Origin: Hypoxylon rubiginosum | Lineage: Eukaryota > Ascomycota > Sordariomycetes > Xylariales > Hypoxylaceae | Direction: 5' to 3' | Assembly: GCA_902806565.1 (NCBI GenBank) | Contig: CADCXA010000019.1 | Location: 186,001 to 250,000, forward strand | DNA length: 64,000 nt | Part shown: positions 1-11,539 of the stretch, in pieces | How positions within the stretch are numbered: position 1 is the stretch's first letter | Layout of the letters: each line of letters starts with the position of its first letter | The notes under the pieces: model-generated | What the model was told of the DNA's origin: nothing | Database searches by the model: none | The model's input: the letters and a program-made list of their open reading frames with translations, nothing else | Made by a program: the position numbers and the translations under genes

Positions 1-322
1 CTCTATATACACCACCTTTTCTCTGTAAAAGCTGGGTGTTGTTTGGCATGCAAAGATAATATCCCGGATCCGATCAACGACGATCACTGACGAATTCCTG
101 GGGTCGACTTCCTTTTTGGTCTAGCTGCGCTAACGTGTAGCCGCCTACGTTTTTGCGTCCCTAATTTGCTTTTTACCATACATAGTACACGCTTGCAATC
201 GTGTTGTGAAAATTCTCGTCTGGCGTCGTCAATTTTGGATACCTACTTCTCCCCTCTGGAGCTCAACCTGCACGATCTCTATCGTCTTTCAGCATCCAGC
301 GGAGGCATCGCCAACAGCCAAG
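1..322. other. Upstream region of the channel gene
   Basis: This is presumed 5' flank and leader of the channel gene that starts at 323. The sequence is pyrimidine-rich. No gene or convincing regulatory motif is seen. Confidence 0.4.
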
Positions 323-3161
323 ATGAGCAATGTTGGGTCGTCGGTCGACACCACGCCTGCTTCGGCTTCTAGTATGTTTCTACTATCTGAACCTATTAGA
401 GTATTCAGACTTGCTAACATGCTGTAATAGCTCTTTACCTCACCCTCGCGCCTGTAGCTTTGGTCGCAGGTGTCTACGTGACAATCTTCTTAATCTTGAG
501 AAAAAGCCAGAGGCGTTACTATGCGCCGAGAACCTATTTGGGTAGTCTTCGTACGAGGTAAGTCAGTGGCTTCATAATAAGCTGTCTTTCTATCATGATC
601 GAGTACTGCGTAACTTACACAACTTGCTAGTGAGCGATCGCCAACTCTTCCAAATGGCCTTTTCAATTGGATTGGCCCTTTCTGGAGGATGCCTAATATC
701 CATCCATTGCAACATCAGTCCTTGGATGCCTACCTCTTCCTCCGATTCTTGCGAGTTCTTGTCATTATCTGCTTTGTGGGGTGCTGTATGCTGTGGCCCG
801 TACTCTTTCCCGTGAATGCAACTGGGGGTGGCACCTCGCAGCAGGTAGATATCCTCTCCTACTCCAACATTAATAAGGACACCCAGTCGAATCGCTACTA
901 TGCCCACGCATTAATGGCATGGGTCTTCTACGGTTTTGTGATGTACATGATATTGCGCGAGTCTATCTACTACATCAATCTACGACAGGCGTTCTTACTC
1001 TCGCCTCTCTACGCCAACCGTATCTCGTCTCGAACCGTCCTCTTCGTGTCCGTCCCCAACGACTATCTTGACGAGGCTCGGTTACGCAAAGTCTTTGGTG
1101 ACTCGGTCAAGCATGTGTGGATTGCTGGAGAAACGGACAAGCTTGATGACCTCGTTAAGGAGCGTGACAAGGTTGCTATGAAGTTGGAGAAGGCCGAAGT
1201 TAAATTGCTCAAGCTCGCCAACGCTCAGCGTGTCAAGTCACTCAAGAAGAAGGGTGGCTCCGACGAGAGGGCCGAAGCGCCTATGGATGCGGAGTCTGGT
1301 AGCTTAGCTGCTCGCTGGGTTCCCCAAAAGAAGCGCCCGACTCATCGACTTGGACTTCTTGGCCTCGTGGGGAAGAAGGTCGACACTATCAACTGGTGTC
1401 GAACAGAGCTGGGACGCCTTGTTCCGACCGTCGAAACGGCCCAAAATGATTACCGCGCTGGAAATTACAAGAAGATAAACAGTGTTTTCATCGAGTTCTC
1501 CCATCAGGCCGATGCCGAATCAGCGTACCAAATCTTAGCACACCATCAAGCTCTGCGGATGACACCAAAATACATTGGCGTCACCCCTGGCGAGGTTGTC
1601 TGGAGTGCGTTGAAAGTATCTTGGTGGCAAAGGGTTCTGCGCCGCTTTGCCGTACTTGGCTTCATCAGTGTCCTTATTATCTTCTGGGCTGTTCCTGTCG
1701 CTGTTGTTGGTGTGATTTCGAACATTAAGTACCTCGAAACAATTTCTTTCCTTACTTGGATAAGTTTAATCCCCGAAATTGTTCTGGGATTGGTGTCTGG
1801 ATTGTTGCCTTCGGTTTTACTATCTGTTCTGATGTCGCTTGTGCCCATTATCATGAGACGTAAGTTTTGAGCCCCCTCTCCTCCTATATGAGGAGTACAC
1901 GGATGATAACTAACAATTTGGTTTAGTGTGTGCCAAGCTGTCAGGCGAACCCTCCCTATCGCGAGTTGAGTTGTTCACTCAGAATGCGTATTTCGCCTTC
2001 CAGCTCATCCAAGTATTTCTCATTACAACAGCTAGCTCGGCGGCGACAACTGTTGGAGCGCAGATTGCCCAAAACCCTTCATCGGTCACGACCTTACTCT
2101 CAGAGAATCTTCCTAAAGCTTCAAACTTCTACATCTCGTATTTCATTGTTCAAGGTTTGGGTATCGCTTCAGGGGTTCTCTCTCAGGTAGTTGGCTTTGC
2201 CATCTTCACGATCATGTACAAATTCTTGTCTGGCACTCCACGAGCTCTCTACAAGAAGTGGGCGAATCTGAGCGCCATATCGTGGGGTAGCGTGCTACCT
2301 GTCTACACCAACATCGCTGTGATTAGTGAGTTAACCGAATTAGACCTAAAGCTTTGGAGATAATGTTCAACTAACAGTTTCCTAGGTATCACGTATGCTG
2401 CTATTGCCCCATTGATGCTTGGTTTCGCCACCATTGGCCTTTCGCTATTCTACCTCGCATGGCGTTATAACGTCTTCTTCGTCACAGACACCAACATCGA
2501 CACTCGAGGCTTAATATACCCTCGTGCCTTGCAACAACTATTTGCTGGCGTCTATATAGCTGAGTTGTGCATGATCGGAATCTTCGCTACCTCGGTGGCT
2601 ATCGGCCCCATGGTTCTTATGATCGCATTCCTCATTTTCTCTATTCTCTTCCATATATCCATGAACAGCGCCCTGGACCCCTTGCTCTACAATCTACCTA
2701 GAAGTCTCGAGGCCGAGACGGAATACAAAATTATGGATGCGGGGTATTCTAATGTTCACAACGGCGAAAAGGACGGCACCTCGGAAGCTAAGAAGATTTC
2801 CTCTGATGAGACTGCTGTTACTAAGAAGAAGCCTGGATTCCTCGCCAAATTTTTGAAGCCGTGGGAATACTGCAACTATGATTCGATGCGCAAGCTCGTA
2901 CCCCACGATCTGGTTGACACGGGCAGTCTGTACACAGACGAGATCGAACGCGCCGCATACTTGCCGCCTTCTGTCAGCAGCGGGACACCGTTACTTTGGA
3001 TTCCGGAGGATGCCATGGGTATTTCGAAGCAAGAAATCCGAGATACTGGCAAGGTTATTCCTATCACTGATGAGGGATGCACATTGAGCGATAAGAATAA
3101 GTTGGAATGGGACACGGAAGCCGTGCGCCCGCCTGTTTGGGAGGAGAAGGTCTACTACTAG
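323..3161 (+). CDS. CSC1/OSCA-like stress-gated cation channel (RSN1_7TM/DUF221 family)
   Basis: Five exons by splice signals and phase: 323-371, 431-557, 631-1859, 1927-2325, 2386-3161, giving about 859 residues. The product has an N-terminal transmembrane helix (LYLTLAPVALVAGVYV), then the conserved RSRYYAPR-like and ERSPTLPNGLFNWIGPFWRM segments. A charged cytosolic domain with a predicted coiled coil (LVKERDKVAMKLEKAEVKLL) follows, then a multi-helix membrane domain and an acidic cytosolic tail. This order is typical of calcium-permeable osmosensitive channels of the CSC1/OSCA/TMEM63 family, which act in the plasma membrane or endomembranes and pass cations on membrane stretch. The start is the first ATG giving the conserved N-terminal helix after removal of a 59-nt intron. 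The family assignment is firm; ion selectivity and location are inferred from the family. Confidence 0.93.
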
Positions 3162-4148
3162 GCTCGGGGTTTGGTGCGTTGCACTCTTACGGAGTTATAC
3201 GAGGCCTAAATTTGGGATAAGGAATTGTGGATAAGGGTGTTGTTTCGATGTGGCATTTCAACTTTTTGGTCAGTTTTGTTATACCCATTTTACTCTAATA
3301 AGGTCAGGATGGTTGGACTTCCATGTCCTTGGTAGTGTTTGGAGCCGTTGAAATTGACGAATAATGAAAGATATCGCTAGCAGGAGTATCGATGTCTATT
3401 ATACCCGCCTGACATAGGGGAGGTGGTTGTTATCATGTCAAATTAATCATAATCAACTCCAATAATAAAATCCGTGACATTCACTGTCGGGCTCCGCGAT
3501 TCCGACCTAGTCCGAATGAGTCGATAATAATGTCGGTACGTGAATGAAGCCGAGTACTTGTTGATGAAGGGGGGAATTAATACATGTTCTAGTACGAAAA
3601 GCTATTACTTACCTAAAGCAATCATTTTGATAGCATTTCAAGCGATCTGGCATAGGGCCCTGCCTAGTATGGTAGGAAGCGATCGTCTGTCAGGATCTGC
3701 AATATATACGGTGCTTGCATCGTGCCAACGACCTCAACTCTAACCATTGCCAGCCTTAAATTGCTTCAATTACTGAAATTACATCATAATTATATGAAAT
3801 AATACTGTTATTGTTTGATATTTTAGGATTTCGTCAGCATACGAATGCAAAAGGGGTACTGATATTCGCATCATTGGCACCATGCAAAGGAGTTGGAGTT
3901 TAAAGGAGATCTGCTCGAATCTATCTTTAGAAATGACGAAATGAAGAGATGAGCCGTCTACGTCTATGTAGATGGGAACGCATATAAAGCAACGTTCAGT
4001 CCGTACGAGACGAGACAAGTAGGACAAGGCCACTATTTATACGTTTCATCGAACAAGGACATATCAGAAGATCTTTCAAAGCTCCACTCGAGAAACCATC
4101 ACCTTCGTTATACATACCAATCACACTTTAGAAGAAGAAGTCGACACA
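3162..4148. other. Intergenic, no gene seen
   Basis: AT-rich spacer between the channel gene and the small secreted protein gene. Only short open frames without a family signature or good ATG context are present. A TATA-like CTATTTATA lies near 4033, about 115 bp before the next ATG, and could serve that gene. Confidence 0.4.
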
Positions 4149-4613
4149 ATGGCCGCCGGCAGCAAGCACGTCGCGTCGCGGACCGCCCTACTGCTATTCC
4201 TCTGCCTGTGGGGGGCCGCCGGCGTGGCGGCGACGAACCCGAAGGCCAACGAGTACAAGTCGGAGGACTGCTCGGGGGACAAGAACTTCTCGCACGCGGC
4301 CAACGGGCTGACGTGGGTGACGATGGACGACTCGTCGCACTGCGTGTACCTGGCCAACCAGGACTGGGACACGCGCACGTGGCAGGCCTACTCGGAGAAG
4401 ACGGCGGACGACGGCTTGTGCTGGGGCGACGTGCTGGGCAACCTCGGCGGCGAGGAGCACAACCTCGACCGCACGTACGGCAAGCGCATCAAGTGCCTTC
4501 TTAACTGCGCTACGAACGACGGCGCTACCCGCTTCGATAAGTGCAGGGTGGTTGGTGATTTTATTAAGAAGGACAAGGCTAATGATCGCGGGTCTCCTTG
4601 GTTCCGATACTGA
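4149..4613 (+). CDS. Small secreted protein, candidate effector or cell-surface protein
   Basis: Single exon, 154 residues. Residues 1-28 form a signal peptide (hydrophobic ALLLFLCLWGAAGVAA, cut after an Ala-x-Ala site). The mature part of about 126 residues has six cysteines, in contexts EDCSG, SHCVY, GLCWG, IKCLLNC and DKCRV, consistent with three disulfides. No transmembrane helix, GPI signal or catalytic motif is visible, and I do not recognise a family. The signal peptide, small size and even cysteine number are the usual marks of fungal effectors or surface proteins, but function is unknown. Third-position GC is extremely high until about 4498 and then drops for the last 40 codons, as if two sequence histories meet inside the gene. 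Confidence 0.75.
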   Translation: MAAGSKHVASRTALLLFLCLWGAAGVAATNPKANEYKSEDCSGDKNFSHAANGLTWVTMDDSSHCVYLANQDWDTRTWQAYSEKTADDGLCWGDVLGNLGGEEHNLDRTYGKRIKCLLNCATNDGATRFDKCRVVGDFIKKDKANDRGSPWFRY

Positions 4614-5445
4614 TACTGTGCCGTATGTATGTTGGAGATGGACGTGTTGGATATTGGTCCACGGTGGATGATGGCTTCGCGGAGTCGGTCTAGGCGAATG
4701 TACGTAAGTGCTGGAGGGACTCATGGGGTGTGTAAGATACGATAAGAGTATTGTATATATTATCGGGTTCATAAAATGACAATATCTCCTGTCAACTTTC
4801 TCTGCAACTTTGCTTTCAAATTGTGGCATGATGTTTTCCTACCCTCTCAGCTGTTGGGGGGTACACGCAGATTTCCAGTCGATTGGAGATGGCCTCGGGT
4901 CCTCAATGCTGGACTTTGGTATACGAGCCATCCCATTGTTGACATCGAATTTCCGACGAAGTTGCCGCTATCGTTAACAGAGAAAATGCGGCATCGTGCT
5001 GGCATGTTTCATTCCAACGGTAAAGTCTACGACGCGCTTGATAGGTGGATTGCTAACCGCCCTGTATTGTACAAGTATTAAAAGACCCCAATGGGCTGGC
5101 ATGCACGCGCCTCACAACAAATATCGACAGCCAACCGGATTCGGGCTGTCAGGTTTCCTCAACAGGCCCCACGACCATAAAGGGGCCTGCAGCTAGCCTA
5201 TCATGAAGCGCTCCGTCATATCGAGCGAATATGCAGCTTTGGGCTCCTCTTCCCCCCAAAAAGACGGGCTCTGAGGCTGAACGCGACCGTATCTTCATGA
5301 GGTCAGATTACGGCTCTGAGCTCGTGCTCAATCCATGGTTGTGTGATAGTATCATAGTGCTTAGACCTCCATCTCTCCCTGAGATTCGGACCAAGTCCCT
5401 CTGAGCAATTAGCCCCGGAGGAGTCATATCTTAGGTACGCGGGCA
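4614..5445. other. Intergenic, no gene seen
   Basis: Spacer between two same-strand genes. A 101-codon frame at 4776-5081 begins with ATG but has no recognisable domain and ordinary non-coding composition. Otherwise nothing is supported. Confidence 0.35.
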
Positions 5446-6061
5446 ATGCCATCCCGGCGCATATCGGTGCCTCCACGGCGTCATTACCCGCCGCGGCCTG
5501 AAACACCACCCCCGGCGTACTCAGAGCACGACGAACACACAGCAACCCAACTCGATCTAGACACTCGGAATGTGCCCGAACCGGGGACCCCTGAGCAACT
5601 AGACAATCCGGAAGACACCACGGCTACTCCACAATCCGCCCCGGGCCGCTGCCAATCCACCTTCTGCTACAGGGCCGTGGCCACCGGCGGCGGCGGGAAC
5701 CTGAGCCACCACCACCAGTACTGCCGGAAGCACGAGTGCGGCGCGCCCGGGTGCGCGGACCGCCGCGAGAAGGGCGGCGGCCGCACGAAGCGCTTCTGCG
5801 CGACCCACCAGTGCCGCTGGCGCGGCTGCGACGACGGCGCCAGCAGGGGGGCCGCCCCGTCGTCGTCGTCGAGCTACTGCCCCCGGCACACCTGCGCCGC
5901 GGACGGCTGCCGCGCGCCGACCCCGGACGAGGGCTTCCGGTACTGCGACGGCCACACGTGCCGCGGCGCGCGGTGCGCCGACCGCCGCGAGTCCGCGTCG
6001 CGGTACTGCGCCGCGCACAAGTGCGGCGCCGCCGCTTGCGCGAGGGCCGCGGTCCGGCCGA

Positions 6062-6093
<32 letters not shown>

Positions 6094-7629
6094 CAGCTCG
6101 AGTTCTGCGTCGGACACAAGTGCGAGGTGGACCGGTGCCGGGCGGCGAGGCGTGGTGAGGGTAGTAGTAGTAGTAGTAGCAAACTATGCGCGCGGCACGA
6201 GTGCGTGATCTCGGATTGTATAGCGCGCCGCTTCGAGAAGAGCCAGTACTGCGGCGCGCACAAGTGCGTGACGAAGGGGTGTGCGGATCCCCAGGTCGAC
6301 GACTTCCGGCACTGCGCGCGGCATAAGTGCCGCTCGTGCGAGCGACCGTGCATCCCCGAGAGCGGGTTCTGCCGTCGCCATAAGTGTCGGGAGGCCCGGT
6401 GTGCGCAGGCGCGGGCGTCCGGCTCGACGTGGTGTGTCAAACACGTGTGCCGGTGGGAAGCATGTGTCGAGCCGGCGCTGCGACGGGACGGGTACTGCGG
6501 CGACCATACGTGTGCGGCCGGGGAGTGTTTCGACAGCGTCCACCAGGTCGAGAACGTAACGGGAGATTACTGTCGTAGCCATACTTGTGCCGAACGGGGA
6601 TGCGCGCAAGGGGCTTCGCGAATCGCGTACTGTTCCGATCACGAGTGCCAGCGACGCACGTGTCCGAACCCGCGGCTCTGGGACGACGAGCACGGCGGGA
6701 GAGAGCATGCGTGCTGCAAGGACCACACGTGCAGCCACGACGCGTGCTACGCCCCGTCCATGCGCAGCAGGTCGTTCTGCGAAGACCACATCTGCCCCTT
6801 CGCCGAAGGCTGCACCTCGCCGCGATCCCCGAACCTCGGATCCTGCGAGGCGCACAAGTGCCGCCGGGAACCGTGCAGCGCCCCGTGCAACCCACACAGC
6901 TCGTTCTGCGGCGGCCACAGCTGCGCGCGCAGGAGCTGCACCGAGGGCCCAGTAGAAGGGGGCCGGTTCTGCGAGCGGCACTCGTGCGTCCAGCTCGGCT
7001 GCGCGGAGCGCTGCGGCGACAGCGGCTTCTGCAAGGACCACGTCTGCTCCTGGGAGTACGGGTGCCTGAGCGGGCGCAGTGGGCCGGACCAGCTGTACTG
7101 CGAGCCGCACACGTGCGCGCGGCGCGGCTGCCTCGAGCGGTGCAAGGGCAGCAGCGCCGGCGGCCTCTGCGCCGCGCACGCGTGTCACTGGAGCCCGTCG
7201 TGCGTGGGCGCCCCCGTCGCGTCCGGCGACTACTGCCGGCAGCACACGTGCACCAAGGAGGGCTGCGCGCGGGCGAGCGTGGCCGAGGACGGCAGCCTGT
7301 GCGCGCGGCACTGCTGCTCGTGGAGCAGCGCGTCGGCGTGCCTCATGCCGCGCTGGAAGCGCAGCGGCTACTGCGAGGACCACACGTGCGGCGAGATGGG
7401 TTGCGGGTTCGCGCGGCTCGCGGGGGGGTCGTACTGCGCCGACCACTCGTGCCGGGCGGCCAAGTCGTGCACGGGGCAGGCCGAGGTGGGCAGCGACTAC
7501 TGCGCCGACCACAAGTGCGGCCGGCCCAACTGCCGGCTGAGGAGCGTGGGCGACACGGGCTTCTGCAAGAACCACAAGTCCCTGCACCGCTCCGTCGGGT
7601 CGCATGACTTGGCGAGCCTTCAGAGGTGA
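5446..7629 (+). CDS. Giant Cys3-His repeat protein with 28 tandem C-x(3-6)-C...C-x2-H modules
   Basis: Single exon, 727 residues. Residues 1-67 are disordered, proline-rich and contain a PPxY motif (PPPAYSEH), the classic ligand of WW domains such as those of Nedd4/Rsp5 ubiquitin ligases. From Cys69 to His710 the protein is an uninterrupted array of 28 modules of about 19-33 residues, each C-x(3-6)-C-x(7-25)-C-x2-H, the next module starting one residue after the His. All 28 modules keep all three Cys and the His, so about 112 possible metal ligands. Linker length and sequence vary, with low-complexity inserts such as (SG)n and poly-Ser in modules 3, 6 and 7. The array resembles metal-binding knuckles, and some plant WRKY19-like proteins carry loosely similar C...YC-x2-H repeats, but I recognise no named family. 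It has no signal peptide or membrane helix, so zinc binding in the cytosol or nucleus is an inference. Coding sequence is very GC-rich. Confidence 0.85.
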
Positions 7630-8237
7630 GGAAGCTCAAGAATCCCCCCCCCATCCCCTTTACTCGTGAAGTTTAGGTAGCTAACGAGTACAACTACATA
7701 GCTTACGATCGCGCAGCGCCTACGGGCTCATCGACCCCCTTGTCGCGACGTCGTTTGTACATACGGGCTCACCGCGGGTGAAGAACCCGAGGTATTCCGC
7801 TAGACAACGCCAGTGGGTATGAATAGGGGCGGCTTCTATTTGGAAGGCATCAGTGAAACTGTAAACTGTACATGTAAAGGTATGTGGGAGGTTAAGTATG
7901 AGTTTCTGATTACACGGTTATACACAGCCCCTATAATTTGATTCTCGTTACGGGGTGTACATCTCAGCGACGGCGTCGGCTCAGGATATGGAGGCCACAT
8001 ATTTTTGATATTCTCGCGGTATACGCGGATTCGGAATGCTTACGATAAGGAAAATTACATGTATGTATGAACGAATGATTGATACGAATTACTTTGAATG
8101 ACTGCAAAGATGCATCTTCTTAACTGGAAGAAGTCTTCATATATTAAGCTGGACTTATATAGCGTATCCCAATTCCTCTTATATCCTTCATTGCCGTATA
8201 TGCCGCCCCTTTGACTAAGACAAGAGCGAATACTATT
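7630..8237. other. Intergenic between convergent genes, no gene seen
   Basis: 3' flanks of the Cys3-His repeat gene and of the convergent secreted-protein gene. AT-rich, with short frames only. Confidence 0.4.
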
Positions 8238-8921
8238 TTACGAATAAACAACAGCCAACGTCACCTTCGTCCAAGGCCGCTCGGGATCGTACGCTTTGCA
8301 TTTCATAACATTAGTATTCTCACCGAAAGCCGCCATATCATCGACAAGAAGACTCACCCGTATTGCCTGCTGGCGTCCATCGAAAGTCGAAATTGCCGTT
8401 GAAAGGTCGGACGCCTACATTTCCTCCCGCGTTTTCGTCTCCTTTGGACTTGAAGGCCAGTTGGACTTGCACGGCATCCGTGTCCGGGTTGCAGCCGTAG
8501 ACAACGTCAAAGACGGCGCGAGGGTCGCCGCGCTCAGTCATGAAGATCTTGGTCGTGTTGTCCTTCACCTCGTACTGTTGTACCTGGTTAGCAGGCACAT
8601 CTACTATGAAAATTAGGGGCTGCTCGAGTGTACCTCTCCGTTGACGACGGCACGACGGGGCGGGTCCCAAGGCAAGGTGATGACGCCGTCGACCAGCGTC
8701 AGCGCGCTCGTGAAGTTCCCGGCGGGACTGACGAACAGGTGTTGGTCGCCGCCGCCCCAGTCCCAGATGTTCAAATAGTGGTTGTGGATATCCGGGAACG
8801 AGGCATTCTGTACCTGAAGTGAGAAGCTCTCGGTGATGTTATTCGATAATACATCCCCTGGAATTGTGCACGCCATGACGCTGACGGCGGAGGCTAGAAC
8901 GAAAGCAAGTGCTTTATACAT
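8238..8921 (-). CDS. Small secreted protein, three exons, unknown family
   Basis: Exons on the minus strand: 8921-8634, 8583-8358 and 8293-8238. Introns of 50 and 64 nt have GTACAC..CTAACCAG and GTGAGT..TACTAATG..AAAG signals. The phases fit and give 189 residues. A signal peptide (MYKALAFVLASAVSVMA) is followed by a beta-rich mature region with NITES, NASF and NFTS glycosylation sites. Conserved-looking segments include YLNIWDWGGGDQHLFVSPAG and RPWTKVTLAVVYS at the C terminus. Only a few cysteines remain (one just after the signal peptide and one in VVYGCNPD). I do not recognise a domain. It is probably an extracellular or cell-wall protein. The gene is broken into pieces unless both introns are removed, so simple frame searches miss it. 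Confidence 0.7.
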
Positions 8922-9553
8922 CTTGAGCAGTTATGTTCTCTTTATGCTAATGAGGCAGCTCTCAAGGACAATGTCTTGATACCTCGTATCATTCAGGTTT
9001 TGAGCTACCTGCTGATGGCAGCAACATTATTATATGAAAATTGTGCGAAAGGATTCAAGAGACAAGCTGAGATGAGATGCAGCAATTGCAAGCGCGTGCC
9101 AAGACATTATACGAGATTATGCACGCTGTTGCGGTAGGAAGGTCGTATCGTAGCTGTGCCACTACGTGGTAGTATTGGGCCTAGACATTCGACGAAGCTT
9201 ACCTGCAGCAGGCAAGGGAGGATAATAGGGTAATATGCGTGGCTACTCATTAGATAATATCATGTTCTCATTAGCCCGCCTCTGGCTCCGTGGCTCTCTG
9301 ATTGATAGGAATACAATTGCGTTCATTGGCTCCTATAACATTCTCAGCTACGAAGTTGAGCAGTCGAAAAGCCTCTTATACTCTGCAGCTTACCTACGTG
9401 GGATCCCGTTGACGTTGTCGGAGCGGCTGAACGTGATAGATGGTTCTAGCTACATGCATTCTTGTCAAATAATGACGACAAGGGAACGGTGTGGTAACAC
9501 TACCAAGAACCTTCATGGCTCGAGAACGTAGGCACACCGAGGAACAAAGTAGC
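8922..9553. other. Intergenic, no gene seen
   Basis: Promoter side of the secreted-protein gene and 3' flank of the hydrolase gene. No domain-bearing frame is visible. Confidence 0.4.
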
Positions 9554-10520
9554 TTACTTGGGTCCTCCTGTCGCCCTTTCGATGAGTCTCAGGGCCTCCC
9601 TAACAAAGCCTTCCGGATTCTCCTCCGCGATATAGTGTGCTGCATCGGGGACTGTCACAATGTCGCAAGTTCCTTCTTGGTGGACTTCTGCTGCCATCTT
9701 CCCGGCAGCGTCGAGGTGGCGACTCTTACCTCCACTGAGGCACACAGCTGGAAGACTGAGTTTCCCGTAAGATGCTATCCACTCCTTGCACTCGATGGCA
9801 TCTTGCTCAAACATCCGGTAGACCTCGAAGGCGCACCTCATGGCCCCTGGCTGCTCATAACATTCGACGTAGTGATCAAGGTCCTCACGTTTGATCGCTG
9901 CGGTGTTGTATGCTATCTTTTGGAAGAAGTGAGATAGGTAGATGCGCTCACGACCTGCTACTAGTGCTAGGGCTAGATCTGATACGCAGTGGAAGATGAA
10001 GTGGAATTGCTGGACTGCGTGTGTAGTTCGGCTAGCTATAAGTCAGCATCGTGTGCTATGAGAGGCGAGTTTCCATTCCTACTCACTCTTCGGTATGGAC
10101 AGATGTTCCCGGCAAGGGGCATTCTCCCCAGTTGAGACTCGCTACGCGCGACGGATGCTTCGCCGCCATGGCAAATGCAATCATGCCACCGATATCATGT
10201 CCTATGACATGAACTGGCTCGTGAATCTTCAAGGCGTCGAGCAGGCGGACAAGATCCCGCGCCATGATAGATTTGGTAAATCCAGTAGCGGGCTTGGAAG
10301 AAGCACCTGCACCTCGGTAGTCCGGGGCCAATACACGGTATCCTGCCTCTGCGAGAGGATCGATCACATGGCGGAATTGGTACGAAGTCTGAGGGAAGCC
10401 GTGTATAAGCAAGATTACTCCCCTTTGTGATCTTTTGCTTTTGGACGGGCAGTCGATATATGCGATGCGCACCGACGGTTCTACTTCGACAGTTCGGTGA
10501 TTCCACGTGCGACAATCCAT
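9554..10520 (-). CDS. Alpha/beta hydrolase, epoxide hydrolase or haloacetate dehalogenase type
   Basis: Two exons, 10520-10087 and 10031-9554, give 303 residues. The 55-nt intron (GTGAGT..CTAG) is placed by phase; the earlier AG at 10036 would create a stop. Motifs in order are the oxyanion HGFPQTSYQF, the beta-turn PDYRGAG, and the nucleophile elbow GHDIGGM with Asp as nucleophile, as in epoxide hydrolases and haloalkane/fluoroacetate dehalogenases. A helical cap with HFFQKIAYN and a C-terminal catalytic His in DAAHYIAEENP follow. Asp rather than Ser in the elbow rules out an ordinary esterase. The substrate cannot be read from sequence; cytosolic detoxification of epoxides or haloacids is the family's usual role. 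No signal peptide is seen. A TATATAA lies about 90 bp upstream. Confidence 0.87.
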
Positions 10521-10608
10521 CTTGCGGTAATTTATATCGCAAATGATACCCGGAGAGATTCTGTTTATTGCTGAGTTATCTCAAGACATCTGAAAACTAT
10601 TCCGTGGG

Positions 10609-10615
10609 TTATATA
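10609..10615 (-). promoter_or_regulatory. TATA-like element of the hydrolase gene
   Basis: TATATAA on the minus strand, 89-95 bp upstream of the hydrolase ATG, a plausible core-promoter position for a fungal gene. Inferred from motif and spacing only. Confidence 0.35.
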
Positions 10616-11530
10616 TCCGTAGGGGGCTCACGGCTCTGCGAGATGACGCCGAAAACAACGAAATGACGCTGAAGACCCGAATGCCAAGAAAGGATATCAC
10701 AAATGAGATAACGGCTATGACCTCGTCTTAAATGAACGGGGTTTAGAATCTAAAGATGACAGATAACTAGATACTCTCTAATAGAATCCAACCTGGTCAG
10801 CCCCTGATTGCTGTGCGCATCTCCGTACCGACCAAGTGCACTTGTGGGTATATGAATTTTATATCTAACGAACCCACTGGACTTTCATCTTTACCAAGCT
10901 GCTTAGATATTCTTGAATCGTTATTAGGTACCTACCTGGCAGATATCTCAATTTGAAACAGAAACAGATTGTTCCTTATTGATCTAATTTGACCGTTCTG
11001 GTTAGCTATCTAATAATGGATCCCGGCCTAGGGACTATTCTGGATCGCTTCCCCAGACCATTGTCATAAGAAGCTTAGTGAAGGAGCTGATGGGGCAAGA
11101 CCACAAGGGAGTTTCGAGGGGCACAAGGTCCGTGAGGGTACAAATAAGGAAATGCGCTTTGGCGGTAAATTGTAGACATGGGTAGCTTTAGATTTATCAA
11201 TTATGTACTTCGTACCTAGATACTCGGCATGATTACATGAAGGAAATAGGGGCATGTAGCGAACCTCCAATCTACTATGTAGTTTTCAAGCTCTACTACA
11301 GGTCTGAGGACGGGGCTTAGGGTCAACACAGAACGAGGGTGAACTTTCACCGCCATGTAGTCAAGAGGAAGGAATGCCTAAGGTGTGTCTTCAAAGAGTA
11401 TTCGGAAGTTTGGGTTCGATTATCATGGTACCTAGCTATATCTCGCAAGACTCGTCTTTTTCATAATTAGTGATTTGCTTTGACGCCCTACTTTAATATG
11501 CCACAACGGGAGGTATACCACCGTTTAATC
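10616..11530. other. Intergenic, possibly eroded gene DNA
   Basis: AT-rich sequence with no open frame of note. It lies just upstream of the acyltransferase relic, where that gene's N-terminal half would be expected, but no recognisable remnant is visible. Confidence 0.35.
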
Positions 11531-11539
11531 CCACGTCTA

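Noticed and set aside
4194..4829. 211-codon minus-strand frame over the small secreted protein gene
   Set aside because: Antisense shadow of very GC-rich codons; the sense frame has a signal peptide and ordered cysteines.
4776..5081. 101-codon plus-strand frame in a spacer
   Set aside because: No domain, no codon bias, not bounded by promoter or splice signals.
5599..6117. 172-codon minus-strand frame under the same gene
   Set aside because: Arg/Pro-rich antisense shadow of the (GGGTCG)n and repeat modules.
6184..7605. 473-codon minus-strand frame antisense to the Cys3-His repeat gene
   Set aside because: A shadow of the GC-rich repeat gene; composition is Ala/Arg/Val-rich with no domain, and it is in strict register with the repeat codons.
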